Source: Cacajao melanocephalus
Taxonomy: Eukaryota > Chordata > Mammalia > Primates > Pitheciidae
Direction of reading: 5' to 3'
NCBI GenBank assembly: GCA_963573385.1
Contig: CAUYLG010048285.1
Span: 1-64,000 of the forward strand
Length of the DNA stretch: 64,000 nt
Shown: positions 49,255 through 61,324 of the stretch, piece after piece
How the letters are laid out: the number at the start of each line of letters is the position of its first letter
How positions within the stretch are numbered: position 1 is the stretch's first letter
Notes under the pieces: generated by a model
Told to the model about the DNA's origin: nothing
The model's database searches: none
Seen by the model: only the letters and a program-made list of their open reading frames with translations
Position numbers and translations under genes: made by a program

Positions 49255-50970
49255 TAAACAAATTGATGTTAAAATTCATATAAAAAAATAACCCTGCAAG
49301 ATTAGGAGGATTGACTCTTTTTGATATGACTCTTCCAAACCAATAGAAGAGTTTGACTTCATTTCTTCAAGTTTCCTTTTTGTCATTCAAAAATGTTTTA
49401 AAGCTTTTTCTCATACAGGTTTTGTGCATTTTTAATAATACCATTCCTAAGTACTTTATCACTGATACCGTAAGGCTTTTCTTTCATTATTATTGTCTCA
49501 CTAAATATTGTTTATGTATGTAAAGCCTATTGATTCTTGTATGTTAATTTTATATTCTGCCAACTTTTAGAATTATTTTATTGTTTTCCTACCTTTACCA
49601 TGGATCCTTTGGGATTATTCAGGAATATTATTATATAATTGAGGTTATATTGGTTTTAAAGGTTTGGTGAAAATCTTTAATAACTATTTCTTCTGTAGAA
49701 GTATAACCTTTTTATCTCTACTGGGATAAATTTAGAAAAATTATGTTTCCTTTGAATGTTATCTATTTTATCCATGTTTATGAATTTATTTGCATACCAT
49801 TGGGCAGAGTCACTTAATGTTTTCATTTTTTCCTTTAGATAATCATTACCACTTATAATTTATTATGTTTTTGTTTTCTTTTATGTTTTAATTTGGTTAT
49901 CTAATAATTATTTTGACTTTTTAAAAAGTGTTTTATTAATTGGTTTAGTTTTCTTTTTTAAAAATTAATTTTTTGCTTATTCATTATTTTCTTTTTGCTC
50001 CTTTTTAAGGGTTTTCTATTTGTTCTTTAACTTTTTTAATGAAAATTTACTTCAATCCTATTTCTTCTTTGATTTGAATTACTATAAATAGCTATACATT
50101 TTCTTACCATTGCTACTTTAACTATAGCAAATAGTGTCTGACATGTAGTGTTTTCATTAACATTAGTTTTCAGAATTTTATTTCCTAATTCCCCTTTCTC
50201 CTATATATTAATAGGATAAGTTCTTTTTTTAAATTTCAGGATAAAGAGACATTGTTACTATTTTTAATGTCTAGTTTTTGATTGTGTTATTTTCTAAATC
50301 TATTATAGCTCTGTGAGAAAATATTGCTTGCAATATTCTTTATGGTAATTTGGGGGATTTGAAGGGCCAAATATATGTTTAATTTTCATGATTATTTCTT
50401 GTGCACTTTAGATTAAGACACATCTTTTGTTATCCTATATATTTGCATAAGATTATGTTGCTTAAGTCTTCTTTAACATTATTATTATTATCATTATTTG
50501 GTCTACGTGAGTTTTGTATGGAGAGTGGTGTGTTCAAGTCTTTTACATTTAGTGTTTTTCTGATTCCTTTGCATCACTTGCAGTTTCTACTGTATAAAGC
50601 TAGTTGTTTGTTAGTTGTTTAGATATTCATAATATTGTATATTGTGATCTTTACCATTATAAAGTATACCTTTTAATGCTTTTGACCTACTGTACCTTGT
50701 CTGTTATCAGGAATCCAACTCATTGTCTCTTTTTATTTACTTTTCGAATACACCTTCAACCATTCCTTATTTTTAGCCTTTTGGAATCACACCATTTTAA
50801 GTTTGTCTCACGCATTCAGCATATAATTGAATTCTACATGGTGAGCCAGTCTGAAAATGTTTACCTTTTGTTTTGTTCTTCACTTTTTTCTTCTTGATAT
50901 TATTTATTTTGAATAGATATGATTCTCATCAGCTCAAATTGTTCATTCTTATTTTCTGCTTTTTTGCCAC
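49255..50970 (-). mobile_element. L1M ORF2 (endonuclease to reverse transcriptase), antisense
   Basis: Antisense L1 ORF2 text runs from the RT side ('CTTCAAGTTTCCTTTTTGTC', 'TTTTATATTCTGCCAACTTT', 'ATGTTATCTATTTTATCCAT') toward the endonuclease side ('TAGTTTTTGATTGTGTTATT', 'GCTCTGTGAGAAAATATTG'). It is very decayed and coding potential is lost. The first ~70 bases (49258-49330) read instead as sense L1, so another orientation switch lies near 49330. It abuts the THE1 element at 50977. Confidence 0.65.
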
Positions 50971-50976
50971 TGAGTT

Positions 50977-51328
50977 TGATACGGTTTGGCTGTGTCCCCA
51001 CCCAAATTGCATCTTGAATTGTAACTCTCACAGTTCCCACATGTCATGGTAGGAATTCAATGGTGTTTGAATTATGGGGGCAGGTCTTTCCTGCACTGTT
51101 CTCATGACAGTGAATGAGTCACACAGACCTGATGGTTTTAAAAAAGAAGTTCCCCTCAAAAACTCTCTTTTTGTCTGCTGCCATCCCTGTAAGATGTGAT
51201 TTACTTCTCCTTCTCATGATTGTGAGGCTTCCCCATCCATGTGGAACTGTACGTCCATTAAACCTTTGTTTTGTAAATTGCCCAGTCTCAGATATATCTT
51301 TACCAGCAGCATGAAAATCAACTAATAT
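50977..51328 (+). mobile_element. 5' LTR of a THE1-type MaLR element
   Basis: It begins TGATACGGTTTGGCTGTGTC and ends near CAACTAATATGG, about 352 bases, with the THE1 blocks 'CCTGATGGTTTTAAAAAA', 'GGAACTGTACGTCCATTAAA' and 'TTGCCCAGTCTCAGATATAT'. GAGTT precedes it. Confidence 0.9.
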
Positions 51329-52104
51329 GGTAAGTTGCTAACAGTAGAGTGGGCATTTCTGAAAATATACTCAAAAATGTGGAAGTAACTTTGGAACTGA
51401 GTAAGAGGCTGGGGTTAGAACAGTTTGGAGGGTTCAGAAGAAGACAGGAAAATGTGGGAAAGTTTGGAACTTCCTAGAGACTTGTTGAATGGCTTTGCCC
51501 AAAATGTTGATAGCAATATGGACAATAAAGTCCAGGCTGAAGTGGTCTCAGATGGAGATGAGCAACTTGTTGGAACTGGAGAAAAGGTGACTCTTGCTAT
51601 GTTTTAGCAAAGATCCTGGTGGTATTTTGCCCCTGCACTAGGGATTTGTGGAACTTTGAAGTTGAGAGGAATGAATTAGGGTATCTGGCAGAAGACATTT
51701 TACAGCAAAAAGCATTCAAGGGGAGACTTGGGTGCTGTTAAAGGCATTCAGTTTTATACAGGAAGCAGAACATAAATGTTGGAAAAATTTGCAGCCTGAC
51801 AATGCATTACCGTTTTCTGAGGAAAAACTGAAGTCAGCTCCAGAAATTTGCATAAGTAATGAGGAGTAGAATGCTAATCCACCAAACAATGGGGAAAATG
51901 TCTTCAAGGCATGTCAGAGGTCTTCAGGGCAGCCCCTGCCATCACAGGCCTGGAGGCCTACGGGGGAAAAAGTGGTTCAGTGGGCCAGGCCCAGGGTCCT
52001 TATACTGTGTGCAGTCGAAGTACTTGGTGCCCTGTGTCCCAGTCACTTCAGCTGTGGCTAAAAGGGGCCAACGTAGAGCTCAGGCTGTGAAAATGGACTA
52101 ACAC
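51329..52104 (+). mobile_element. THE1 internal region, 3'-deleted, with LTR terminal stub
   Basis: THE1 internal sequence runs for about 750 bases ('CAGAAGAAGACAGGAAAATG', 'GACTTGTTGAATGGCTTTGC', 'CATCACAGGCCTGGAGGCCT'), then jumps to GTGAAAATGGACTAACACA (52086-52104), which reads as the last ~19 bases of a MaLR LTR. GTGTT after it pairs with GAGTT before the 5' LTR. Roughly half of the internal region and almost all of the 3' LTR are therefore deleted. Small gag-like frames (for example 51425-51607) are fossils. Confidence 0.82.
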
Positions 52105-52109
52105 AGTGT

Positions 52110-52888
52110 TGTGTATGGATTTTATTTTTATTTTTTGCTAATTTCTCTTCTGTTTGAAATGTCTCATATTTTCCTATACCAGCAATAATAGGTAATTCTG
52201 TAAGAGAAGTTTGGGTATGTGGATTCTCAAGCTTCTTTGTTCCACAGTATCCTCTTCTTTTGATATACCAAAAGGCAGTTTTATTCATAGATGTCTATCT
52301 TCATTTCTGGGGAGGAAAATGATTGATGGGTCTTTTGATTTTGCAATTCACTTTTGTTTTCATAGGATGCTTGGTTTCTACCATTTGTTCTCTTCTTTTT
52401 CACTAGCACCAATTTCACTAGCACTGTGGAGGACTGCCTCCTCTCCAGAAGCTGTGCTTTCTGAAAATTACTAGCTCTGATCCCCTACACTTTTAAGCCC
52501 CTTAATTATAATTCCCCAGCAGTCCATGCTGTGACTCTTCTCAGTAACTTCCGCTAAGTGTGGAACTCTTCCTCTTGGGTCATTTTATGTTTCCTGCTAT
52601 TGCTAGGCTTCACCACCATCTCCTTTCTACTCAGTCTCCTTACTCTTAGCATCATCTTGGGTTCTGGATCTGACGCTACTCATTTTTGGATGTTTATTAT
52701 TTATATGTAAATTAGAGATTTTAGTAATTTCTGTCTCCTAGTTAAACTCTAGGTCTGAGTTAAGAGTGGTTTTGTGTGTGCTCCCTCTTGTACTATGTGA
52801 GTTTTTAGAGGCCGTGTGGAATGATACTAGTTGTCACTATTCTATGGAACTCAAAACAGAGAAGGCCTTCCTTTCTCCTTTCCCTTAT
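52110..52888. other. unique DNA
   Basis: No gene or recognised repeat is seen. An 87-codon frame (52211-52474) shows no recognised family. Confidence 0.4.
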
Positions 52889-53163
52889 TTATTTCTCTTT
52901 CAAAGAGGGTCTCTCTCTCTTTGTCTCCCAGGTTGCAGCTGGAGTGCAGTGGTGCAATCAGGGCTTACTGCAGCCTTGACCCCCAGGGCTCAAGCCAACC
53001 TCCTGCTTTAGCTTCCCAAGTAGCTGGGACTATAGGTTTGTGCCACCACACACGGGTATTTTTTTTTTTTTTTTTTTTTTTTGTATAGAGGGGGTCTCAC
53101 CATGTTGCCCAGGCGTGTCTAGAATTCCTAGTATCAAGCAATTCTCTCACCTTGTCCTCTTGA
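52889..53163 (-). mobile_element. AluJ-like element with expanded poly-T linker
   Basis: The antisense Alu has both monomers, with 'GGAGTGCAGTGGTGCAATCA', 'TACTGCAGCCTTGACCCCC', 'CCCAAGTAGCTGGGACTATA' and a central 25-base T run at 53057-53082. It breaks off at 'TCACCTTGTCCTCTTGAGG', short of the 5' end, next to an LTR-like sequence. AluJ wording ('CAGCCTTGACCCCCAGGGCT') suggests an old copy. Confidence 0.87.
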
Positions 53164-53164
53164 G

Positions 53165-53640
53165 GAATAAAACATTTTGGGTCAACGGGTAACATTTTGG
53201 AAATCCTAGCATGGGAAAAGGTCAACATGGGTACTTCAAATGTATCAGGAGGCTGTGTTCAAAGTATCAGCTGTTCAACCACATTCCAATACTGCTTGCA
53301 AGTTCAACAGAAACTAGGAAACAACCACCAGAAGGAGAGATTAGGTGACTCATGGTGACAAGCCCTCTCCTCACACAGGACTAGGGGGCAAATATCCAGC
53401 AACTCAGAATTACTTGGGAATATAAATAAGCCCAGGCAGCCCTAAGCAACAATGGCAACCCTCTCAGGCCCCCTTCCACTCTTTCATGCTGTGGAAGCTT
53501 TTACTTTTGCTTGCTCAATAAACTGCATTGCTGCTCACTCTCTCAGTCCGCGGAGGCTTGTTTGGAGCTGGAATACTCAGGTGGGGGTAGGGGTCTGGCT
53601 CGATTCTTCGAGCAAGGGAAGCCAAGAACCTGAGCCAGGA
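53165..53640 (+). mobile_element. ERV1-like LTR
   Basis: There is a TATA-type GAATATAAATAAGCCC at 53419-53434 and, downstream, 'CATGCTGTGGAAGCTTTTAC', 'GCTTGCTCAATAAACTGCAT', 'TGCTGCTCACTCTCTCAGTC' and 'GGAGCTGGAATACTCAG'. This is the R/U5 layout of MER4/LTR-type ERV1 families, with AATAAA about 95 bases after the TATA. Exact ends and family are unsure. Confidence 0.62.
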
Positions 53641-53647
53641 GCTCAAG

Positions 53648-53680
53648 CTGCTCATGCCTGTAATCCCAGCATATTGAGAG
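53648..53680 (+). mobile_element. Alu 5'-end stub
   Basis: 'CTGCTCATGCCTGTAATCCC' and then 'AGCATATTGAGAG' match about 33 bases near the Alu 5' end, with no further Alu body. It is followed by a (CT)n tract at 53702-53721. It may be the trace of a deletion or of template switching. Confidence 0.55.
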
Positions 53681-53826
53681 TGTAACTAGATTTGCAGCTA
53701 ATCTCTCTCTCTCTCTCTCTTTTTTAAAATAAAAACAATTGCACCACGTTTTTTTTACCGACAAAAATTATATAGTAAAACAAAAAGATATTGTAAGATT
53801 CCAGATAATTGGGAAATAACTTCTGG

Positions 53827-54132
53827 ATGATATCCTTGCATACAAAAGAGTGGGTGAGGTCTAGTACCAAGTTGAAAAGTTTTCTTAGTTACAAGAAAGA
53901 CAGTTCATCTGTGGTAAAATGAGGTAGGACAGAGTTACATGCCCGTAAAGCAGGTTGGCAGGTAGATGATTTGTCATGAGATACCCTTGCACATAAGAGA
54001 GCAGTGAGGTCTAGTATCTAGTTGAGAAGTTTTCTTAGTAACAGGAAAGACAGTTCATCTGTGGTGAAATGAGGTAGGACTGAATTATGTGCCTGCAAAG
54101 CAGATTGATAGGTAGATGATTTGTCATGAGAT
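53827..54132 (+). repeat. local tandem duplication, 150-bp period
   Basis: Two full copies: 'TGAGGTCTAGTACCAAGTTG' at 53855 recurs as 'TGAGGTCTAGTATCTAGTTG' at 54005. Shared text includes 'AAGTTTTCTTAGT', 'AAAGACAGTTCATCTGTGGT', 'AAATGAGGTAGGAC' and 'GGTAGATGATTTGTCATGAG'. The units run about 53827-53977 and 53978-54132, with roughly 88 percent identity by eye. The unit does not belong to a family I recognise. Confidence 0.93.
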
Positions 54133-57100
54133 TTTAGCAGTTCTCCTCATAATGTCTCTCTTTTCTCAAAAATATGGGATTAAGCTCAGTAGCTGAAGCG
54201 AAAATTCAAGAGGATTAATGAGCAGAGAGCAGAGGTATGGGTGTGATAATTAGCAAGTTAGCATCATTGTGTGTTTCTATTTCAATTTATTGTAAAAATG
54301 TAAACATGTTCTTACAACATGTTATATGTTCAGCTGCCTGTGTTTATAGGCTGATTAGGGGAAGTGTTAGATTTAACTATAATTGAAGTTTTGCCATTTG
54401 TTTTGAAGACAGAAAGAATTATTTTAAAAGAGACTAAACATAAAATTTTATTAGAGTTCAGAGGAGAAATGTAACTGGACATTGATTGCAGGGGTAAGTA
54501 TACGGATAGAATATTGTTAAGAGGGCTTTTGAGCAAGATCTCACAGGACGAACAGAATATGATCACCTGGAAACTGTGTGGGTGGAAGAGATTGCAATGT
54601 GAGGCTATTTCCTGAAAAAAATATTTCATGTGAAGCAAGTCCTGATTTAAGAATGCCAGCAGTGTTAAAGGGAATCTGAAAATTTGAAATTTTTCTGGAA
54701 TGAGGATCTATCAAAGTGAAGGGTAGGAAACGAGGTTATAAAAGTAGATGTGGCAGATGTTATGGCAGGTTGTGGATGCCTGACAAAGAAGCAAGGATTT
54801 ACAGATTGAGTTAGAGAGATATTAGGGGACAAAAACAATAACAACAACTTTGAACCTAGTAGTAATATCAGTGTTCTTCTCTTTACAAAGCCTAATCTGC
54901 CAGTACCATATGTTAGAAGTCGGAGAGATTGGAATAAAAAAATCCTTCTTAGAGATTATTCTATATTCCAAGGTAATAAAGATCTGAACACAAGCAATGA
55001 CCCATAGAATGAGGGGAAGTTTCAAGTATGAAAAATATTTAAAAATTACATGTCCTATAGTCTAGATTAAAATGTGAAAGTAGATTTTAAATTAAATAAT
55101 TTTTTATATTTGTAATTTATTTAAAAAAGAACACTTTTAGAAAGTTTGAGCTCTTAAAAATGAATGCATAGTTTAATATTGGAAAGGAAGAGACTCTTAC
55201 TAGACCAGAATAGACGATTACTTTATTGACCTTTCCCGCCTTAGTCATCTGAGAGCAGCAACTTTTCCAGCTTGCAAAAGGCATTTGAAATCAAATGAGC
55301 ATTACGCCAAAGGATTTGAATGAATAGACCTTTTGAACTGCAGCTATTGATTTAATATGGAAAAAAGCAAAACAAAACACAGACTCTTGGCCACTAAAAA
55401 TAGCCTTCTAATGTCATTTATTGATTCAGTAAGACTTAAAAAATAATATTTCCTAGAATCAGTTTTTAACCTGGTAGTTAGCCCTCCAGGCCCAAACCAG
55501 TGTAAATCAGCTTAAACTTACTATCTAATAACATTTTTAGGGAGGAGGCATCTTCATTCTTTCTGTGTAGGATGATGAAAAAAACGCTCATGACAGGCAT
55601 GGGAACTTACTCCCTTCCATATTGTTGATTACCATGTTCATCAACAGGGAGAGGCTTCTTGCACAGTGGTCAGGCTAAGAGGGACCTGAGGGTACTGAAT
55701 AGAGGCTTTTTAGAAGTACAGAGATCTTTGGAACCAATATTTCTCAGTCTGACTCATTATTTTCTTTCTCTAGCCTTAGGAAACAGCCTTCTTGCATCCT
55801 TTTTTCCTATTATTTCTGAAACACTCCAGGGCTCTAGAAAACAGACACTTCCGACAGACCAAGAGACAGCCAAGACATTTGGAAAGTGAGAAGCACATGA
55901 AGAGCTTTAAAAATTTTACCCAGTTACATTTGCATAGGTATTAATGGAGTGTCTTGGGGATCTAAAGATTAAAGAAAAATACTCAAATGCTTAAAACGAT
56001 TTCCACAATTTGGAGAGGATGGCCAGATGATTATCTAGATCATATTTCTTCATATGGGTGCATCTTAACAGGGGCCTGGAGTGGAGGAGGAAAAGATTGG
56101 GTATATTGTGTGATCATTAAAGTGTGTCTTCAGGCTCAGTGTTTGATGAAAGCATACTATTTTGCAAATACATATATTCACATGATTTTTATTGTTTCTG
56201 AACTTTTGCACAATCAGTAATTCTATAATTAACAAATGTTCATCATATACAATATATTCTGCTTCTGCTTTAATTCCTCATTAACAGATTTGATAAGGAT
56301 TTGATCTCAGAAAAGTAACACCATAGAATCTATTTAAAGAGATTTATGGCATGGAATATCAGGAATTGTTATATACTTGTCAACTTGTCCTAGACAATAG
56401 AAAAAATAGTGAAGGCTATGATTTAGAAATTAAAATCTTAAAAAAAATTTTCACATCCTTTAGTTGTATGTTTAGAAAGTGGTTAATGTGACATGTGACA
56501 GAATTACTGGTCATAAGTAGAAAGATAACAGGGGTGTTTTCATTCCTTCAGCCAAACACCATAAAAGAGGGCAGACTTTATAACTACCTTCCCATCTGTT
56601 TATTCAAGATGTTTCAGTGGGGTAGAATATCAATTTTCATACATTGACAAGGAGCTTTCAATAAATGTCTAAATACTGTATTTTTAGATAATAAATAATA
56701 ACATCCAATGGTTGATGGCAGACAAAACAGTTTTCCAAAAGCAGCTGTAGAAGAAATTAAAATGATATTCTGTCAAAGTGCAAATGTTTCCCATGATATT
56801 TACTGTGAAGACCCTGCTAATCATTCTATTTCAGGAAAGGTGTTGAACAAAATGATTATTAAATGAAAGTTAAGGTCTGAATTAAAATTCAGAGTTTTAA
56901 AAAAAATTTACATGTCAATTGCATTGCTCTTATGCCATATATCTAGATTGATAGATTGAGAATTTTTTTCTCAAGTGATTTTGTGAAACAGCAGGTATTT
57001 GAAAATATAAATAAACATATAAATTAGAACAATCATGTTAACTTTATGAAAATATTCACAAAGATTTTCATTTTCCTTTTATTTTTTTGAAGACTCTCAC

Positions 57101-57272
57101 TTTGAGTCCACTTTTTTTTTTTCTGTTTGTGTGTTTTAAGCGTGGGTCCTCTGCTTCCAAACCATAACAGATCAGATTCAGGACTACAGAAGTGAGCAGG
57201 TAGTGTTTCTAAAATCCTGGCAAAGTGAGATTAGCAAGAAAAGACAAATGATATCCATGTGAAAAAAGTAGA
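54133..57272. other. unique AT-rich DNA
   Basis: No gene or confident repeat is recognised. A 102-codon minus frame (54330-54638) shows no domain. A less AT-rich unique patch lies at 55220-55340. Confidence 0.4.
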
Positions 57273-57310
57273 ACACACACACACACACAGAGCACACACA
57301 CAACACACAC
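57273..57310 (+). repeat. interrupted (CA)n microsatellite
   Basis: Two CA runs are separated by GAG at 57289-57291 and by AACA near 57302. Confidence 0.92.
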
Positions 57311-57399
57311 ATTTTTAAAATAAGCACTCAAAAATATTTTAATCTCTGAAATATGGTCCCATAGACTACACTAGCCCTTGAAGGTATGGAAAGGCTACA

Positions 57400-57574
57400 G
57401 TGTTTACCCATGAGTGCTCATGTAAGGGGTAGCTTTCTCTCTCAAAATAACTCAAACCACAGATATCTCTCCTGTGTGTTCCTTCAGTGCCCCTTGCTTC
57501 CTTTCTGCACAGCGCTTATTATATTGTTATTTTCTCTTTCTGTATCTGCCTTCCTTTTTGAGAGCAGCTCTTTA
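57400..57574 (+). mobile_element. L2 3'-region fragment
   Basis: 'CTCCTGTGTGTTCCTTCAGT', 'CTGCACAGCGCTTATTATAT' and 'GTTATTTTCTCTTTCTGTAT' follow sense L2 3' text. It is diverged and interrupted on the right by an L1 tail. Confidence 0.5.
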
Positions 57575-57672
57575 ATGACTTTATTACTATTATTATTATT
57601 GTTAACCTTAAAGTTCTGGGATACATGTGTAGAATGTGCAGGTTTGTTACATAGGTATACACATGCCATTTT
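57575..57672 (-). mobile_element. very short L1 3' end
   Basis: Antisense L1 3'UTR text ('CTTAAAGTTCTGGGATACAT', 'GTGCAGGTTTGTTACATAGG', 'TATACACATGCCAT') is preceded by an ATT-rich tail complement at 57577-57604. It is a heavily 5'-truncated copy of about 100 bases, of primate L1P-type wording. Confidence 0.85.
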
Positions 57673-58954
57673 ATTTAATTATTAAAAAATTAATCTGTGG
57701 ATTGCTTCAGTGAAATTTATCTGTACTACTCTTCAAGTTATAGAACTTACATGGAAATAGGTCTTTATCTCGGTCATTTGTCACAGGAAAAACATCATTT
57801 AATACATGTCTTATTGTTTAAATAATATGCTAAATGATTCCCAATTTACTCACATTTAATTTTTAAACTTACATGTAGTAATTAACCAAAGAAAATTCAG
57901 TAACTATTAATTACAACATATTAGTTATGTTATAATTAATTTACACTGCTTCCTTACTTAACCATTGTATAATGAATAAAATTTAAACATTTCTGAATGC
58001 CTAAGATTGACATAGCAACCAACAGATGTAATATTTGATCATCCATATGATATTGTAAATTTACAATACAGTAACTGCAGGAATAAAGATGCTATAGAGA
58101 GTGTTCAGAAATTAGTGCACCATAGAGCCAAACTTGAAACAAAATGAACCATTTGATTTTTAGCAAAATAATTACTTTTAAAGATTTTACTTTTTTTTAG
58201 AAATTAATTCTATGATTATGAAATATGGATTTGGTTTCAGGTTGGGTCAAATTTTGATTTTGCTACCTGCTTATTTGGCATTTGTCAAAACATAAATTCA
58301 GTAGATCCTTTGTACAAAATCTAGACATCAGGAATCTGAGCTTGGGGAAGCAGCACTGGTAACTCTGAGGAAATGATAAGCTTCTCTGCGCTCACCTACT
58401 CCATCAGATCTCTCCCTTACTACCACTGTAAATGTGAGAAGGGCAAGGTGGCAAAGAGAGTAGGTAAGTCAAAGCAGCTGTGAGCTATACCCTTCTCTAA
58501 TGAGCATTTTATGTTTGTTTGTTTATATATAGCCTTATATGGAAAAGAAAATACACCCATTACTACAAATAATCTAGATATGTTCCTTGAAAGAGGATAA
58601 CTTAGTTTTAGATTTGAAGAGATCGGGACCTCTGAAGGAAGATAAATATAAGGCATGTGTCCGTCCCAGTCAAGTGTAGCTAAGGACAATTTACACTTTC
58701 ATGCCTCATTAGCATTATTTAGCCACAGAGTAAAGCTACAACATTGCATATGACCAGCTTTCCTAATAAGTAGCAATGACAAAATATATTTGTTGAAATC
58801 AGTGTATAGCATATACCATAGTATATATCATGAAATTTAACAGAATGAACTCAAAATATATCTACTGATATGATTTATAGTAAAACTGAGTGTGGTATAA
58901 GTGGTAAACTACCACTTATTTTTCGTAGTGTATAAAGTGTAGAATTTTCAAACA
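57673..58954. other. unique AT-rich DNA
   Basis: No gene or recognised repeat is seen. Confidence 0.45.
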
Positions 58955-59031
58955 TGTATACATGTGTGTGCGTTTATATGTATATGGATATGTGTGTATA
59001 TGTATGTATATATATATGTATACACACACAT
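58955..59031 (+). repeat. TG/TA-rich alternating repeat
   Basis: ACATGTATACATGTGTGTGC, then mixed TATG/TGTG/TATA units, end in ACACACACAT. Left TG and right CA units make it self-complementary. Confidence 0.9.
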
Positions 59032-59714
59032 AAAACTGGTGCTATAGAACTAAGGCTTTGTGCAATTTATTGTCATCAAAGTTTACATACACAGTCTGGT
59101 CCTCTGGGTAAATACTAACTAAGCATTTGTGAATCAAGGAAGTGCATCTGAAGGGATGATGGGGAGGAAACAGGACACTGGGGACAGACTGAACCATCAT
59201 AATGCATCATCACTGATTAGATGCTCTGTTTCTCACCAATCGATTACTTAAAAGCTTTGAAGAGCAAAAAGAATTCTTTATCGATTACCTCCTTTCTTAT
59301 CCACTGATCTCTACGTTTGCTTTGACATTTTGTAGTGATTCATTTCTTTCTTCCCAAATACAGTTTTTATATCAAACTATCAACCAGTAGAAACTCGAAG
59401 ATGCAAGCTGTTCAATGCAATACATTAAGACATTTTCAACAATAAATAATCAATTAGTTTTTCAGCTCTTAAGCTCAAAACACATTACATGCAATGTGTA
59501 CATATTTAATTCCCACAAGGTCAATTAAAACACATTTTCTTTAAAACAATGACAAAATCTGCTCTTCACTACAGTTGTCAGTCTTTGTCTTGGTTATTAT
59601 TAAACCTTGCAAACTATTCTTAATGCCTTCAAAAATTTCCAGGAACACCAGTAGTGGAGTGATAAGTCCCAGAACTATCACAAAAAAACTGTGGAACTCC
59701 AGGTTTGGAATGTT
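59032..59714. other. unique DNA
   Basis: No gene or recognised repeat is seen. Confidence 0.4.
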
Positions 59715-59850
59715 TTGATCAAACCTCCTCATTTACTGATGAATAAACTGAGGGTCAGAACTGTTTGACCAAGGTCACACCATTAACTAATGGGAGGCGC
59801 TGAGAAACACCCATGTTTTGCAGATTCTGTTACACACAATAGCCTCTCTC
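59715..59850 (-). mobile_element. MIR fragment
   Basis: 'CCTCATTTACTGATGAATAA', 'ACTGAGGGTCAGAACTGTTT' and 'GACCAAGGTCACACCATTAA' follow the antisense MIR core. Confidence 0.78.
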
Positions 59851-61324
59851 AGCAGACGCTAATTAAGTAAAACCATAGCAAATCTTCCTTTGACCACAAA
59901 ACCTGAGGCTCTACATCTAGGAAGATAATCTATTAGTTATTCTTGCCTTTATTTTTCTATTAAAACTTTGGTTTATCATTATGTAGTCATAACATAAAAA
60001 ATTTTTAAAGTGAAAGGTTATTGTTAAACTACTAAAACTATATACATTTCATTCTTTTTTATTTATGTTTTTATTGAATTCTTTAAATCATTATTTGAAA
60101 TCCCAAAGTTAATTGGAAATCATCCATATGTGCAGAAACATTTTAGGATTAGGAGATTTCACATAAGAAAGGAACAGTGATGAAGGATTCTATGTAACTA
60201 GACTAAGTATAGGTCTAAAATGAATAAATGTATGTGAAAATCTATAATTTATTATACATTAGGAACATTAAAAAATTTCTTAAAACATCCACAATAGATG
60301 TACAAACATTCAACAGGATTAAAGATAATAAAACATTCACTAGGATTGAAGACTGAAGACACCATATTTAGAAATGGAAACAGGTTTATCTGTAGTAGCA
60401 GAAGGCAATAAATTCAAAGTTGCTATGTTAGGCTATCCCAATTATTACTGTCTAATTTGTGTAATCTTCAACACCATTAGATGTAAGTCAATATATAATA
60501 TTCAGGCTGTTTGACTTATCACTTACTATGGTCTTCAGTAGGATTAGGCTAAAGTATTCTTCAATAGCTTCCTCTGTTTTTATTCATTTATTAATCCATC
60601 AAATATACTTTGAAAGTCTACTAAGAGACAGACAATGTTGTAGATACTGGAGAGAAATGGTAAATAAATATCATCTTTCACTTTGTAATTAAGTTGGAGA
60701 ATCAGATCTACTGTCAAATTAACTATGGAATAAATGTAAAAGGATTCCCTGATTCTCTATAGTCCCAATTTAATGTCTCACACAGAGCAATTATCAATGC
60801 TATTTAACCAAAGAGGATGAATGGGCTTAAATGCAAACAACAGTTTCTGAAAAATTAATTTAATGAGGTTAACGGGTTTCTATAAGTAGACGTACATATA
60901 AAGAAACATGTGACCTAGTTCTAAACATTGGTTAATTCTGTTTCTGTTCTTTAATTTTCCTCTCCTACTTGCTAAGCTCTGTGAGGACATTTTCCACATT
61001 GAACTACCAGTTTTCCCTCTCTCTTTCCCTTTTCTGATATGTATTTTAGGGAAGACTCAGGCAGCCCATACTGGTAGGTGAGGATAAAAAGCCTGAGTGT
61101 TTTCTTTTATACTGATGCTTGAATTATGAACATAAGAGCAGTTCAACAAAGCAGAATTATGTTTGCTGTTAAAACTTTTTCTTCACTCATTGCTAGGTTT
61201 GGGGCATCTATACCAAAAATACAGACTAACAATGGAAAGAAATGCAAATTTAATATAAATTTTAAATGCATGAAAAGCTTCAGAAATAAAAGCCTAAAGA
61301 AACAAGAAAACTGTGTTCTTTTGA
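59851..61324. other. unique AT-rich DNA with one L2-like trace
   Basis: About 60585-60740 ('CATCAAATATACTTTGAAAG', 'GACAATGTTGTAGATACTGG') resembles an antisense L2 end. No gene is seen. Confidence 0.4.
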
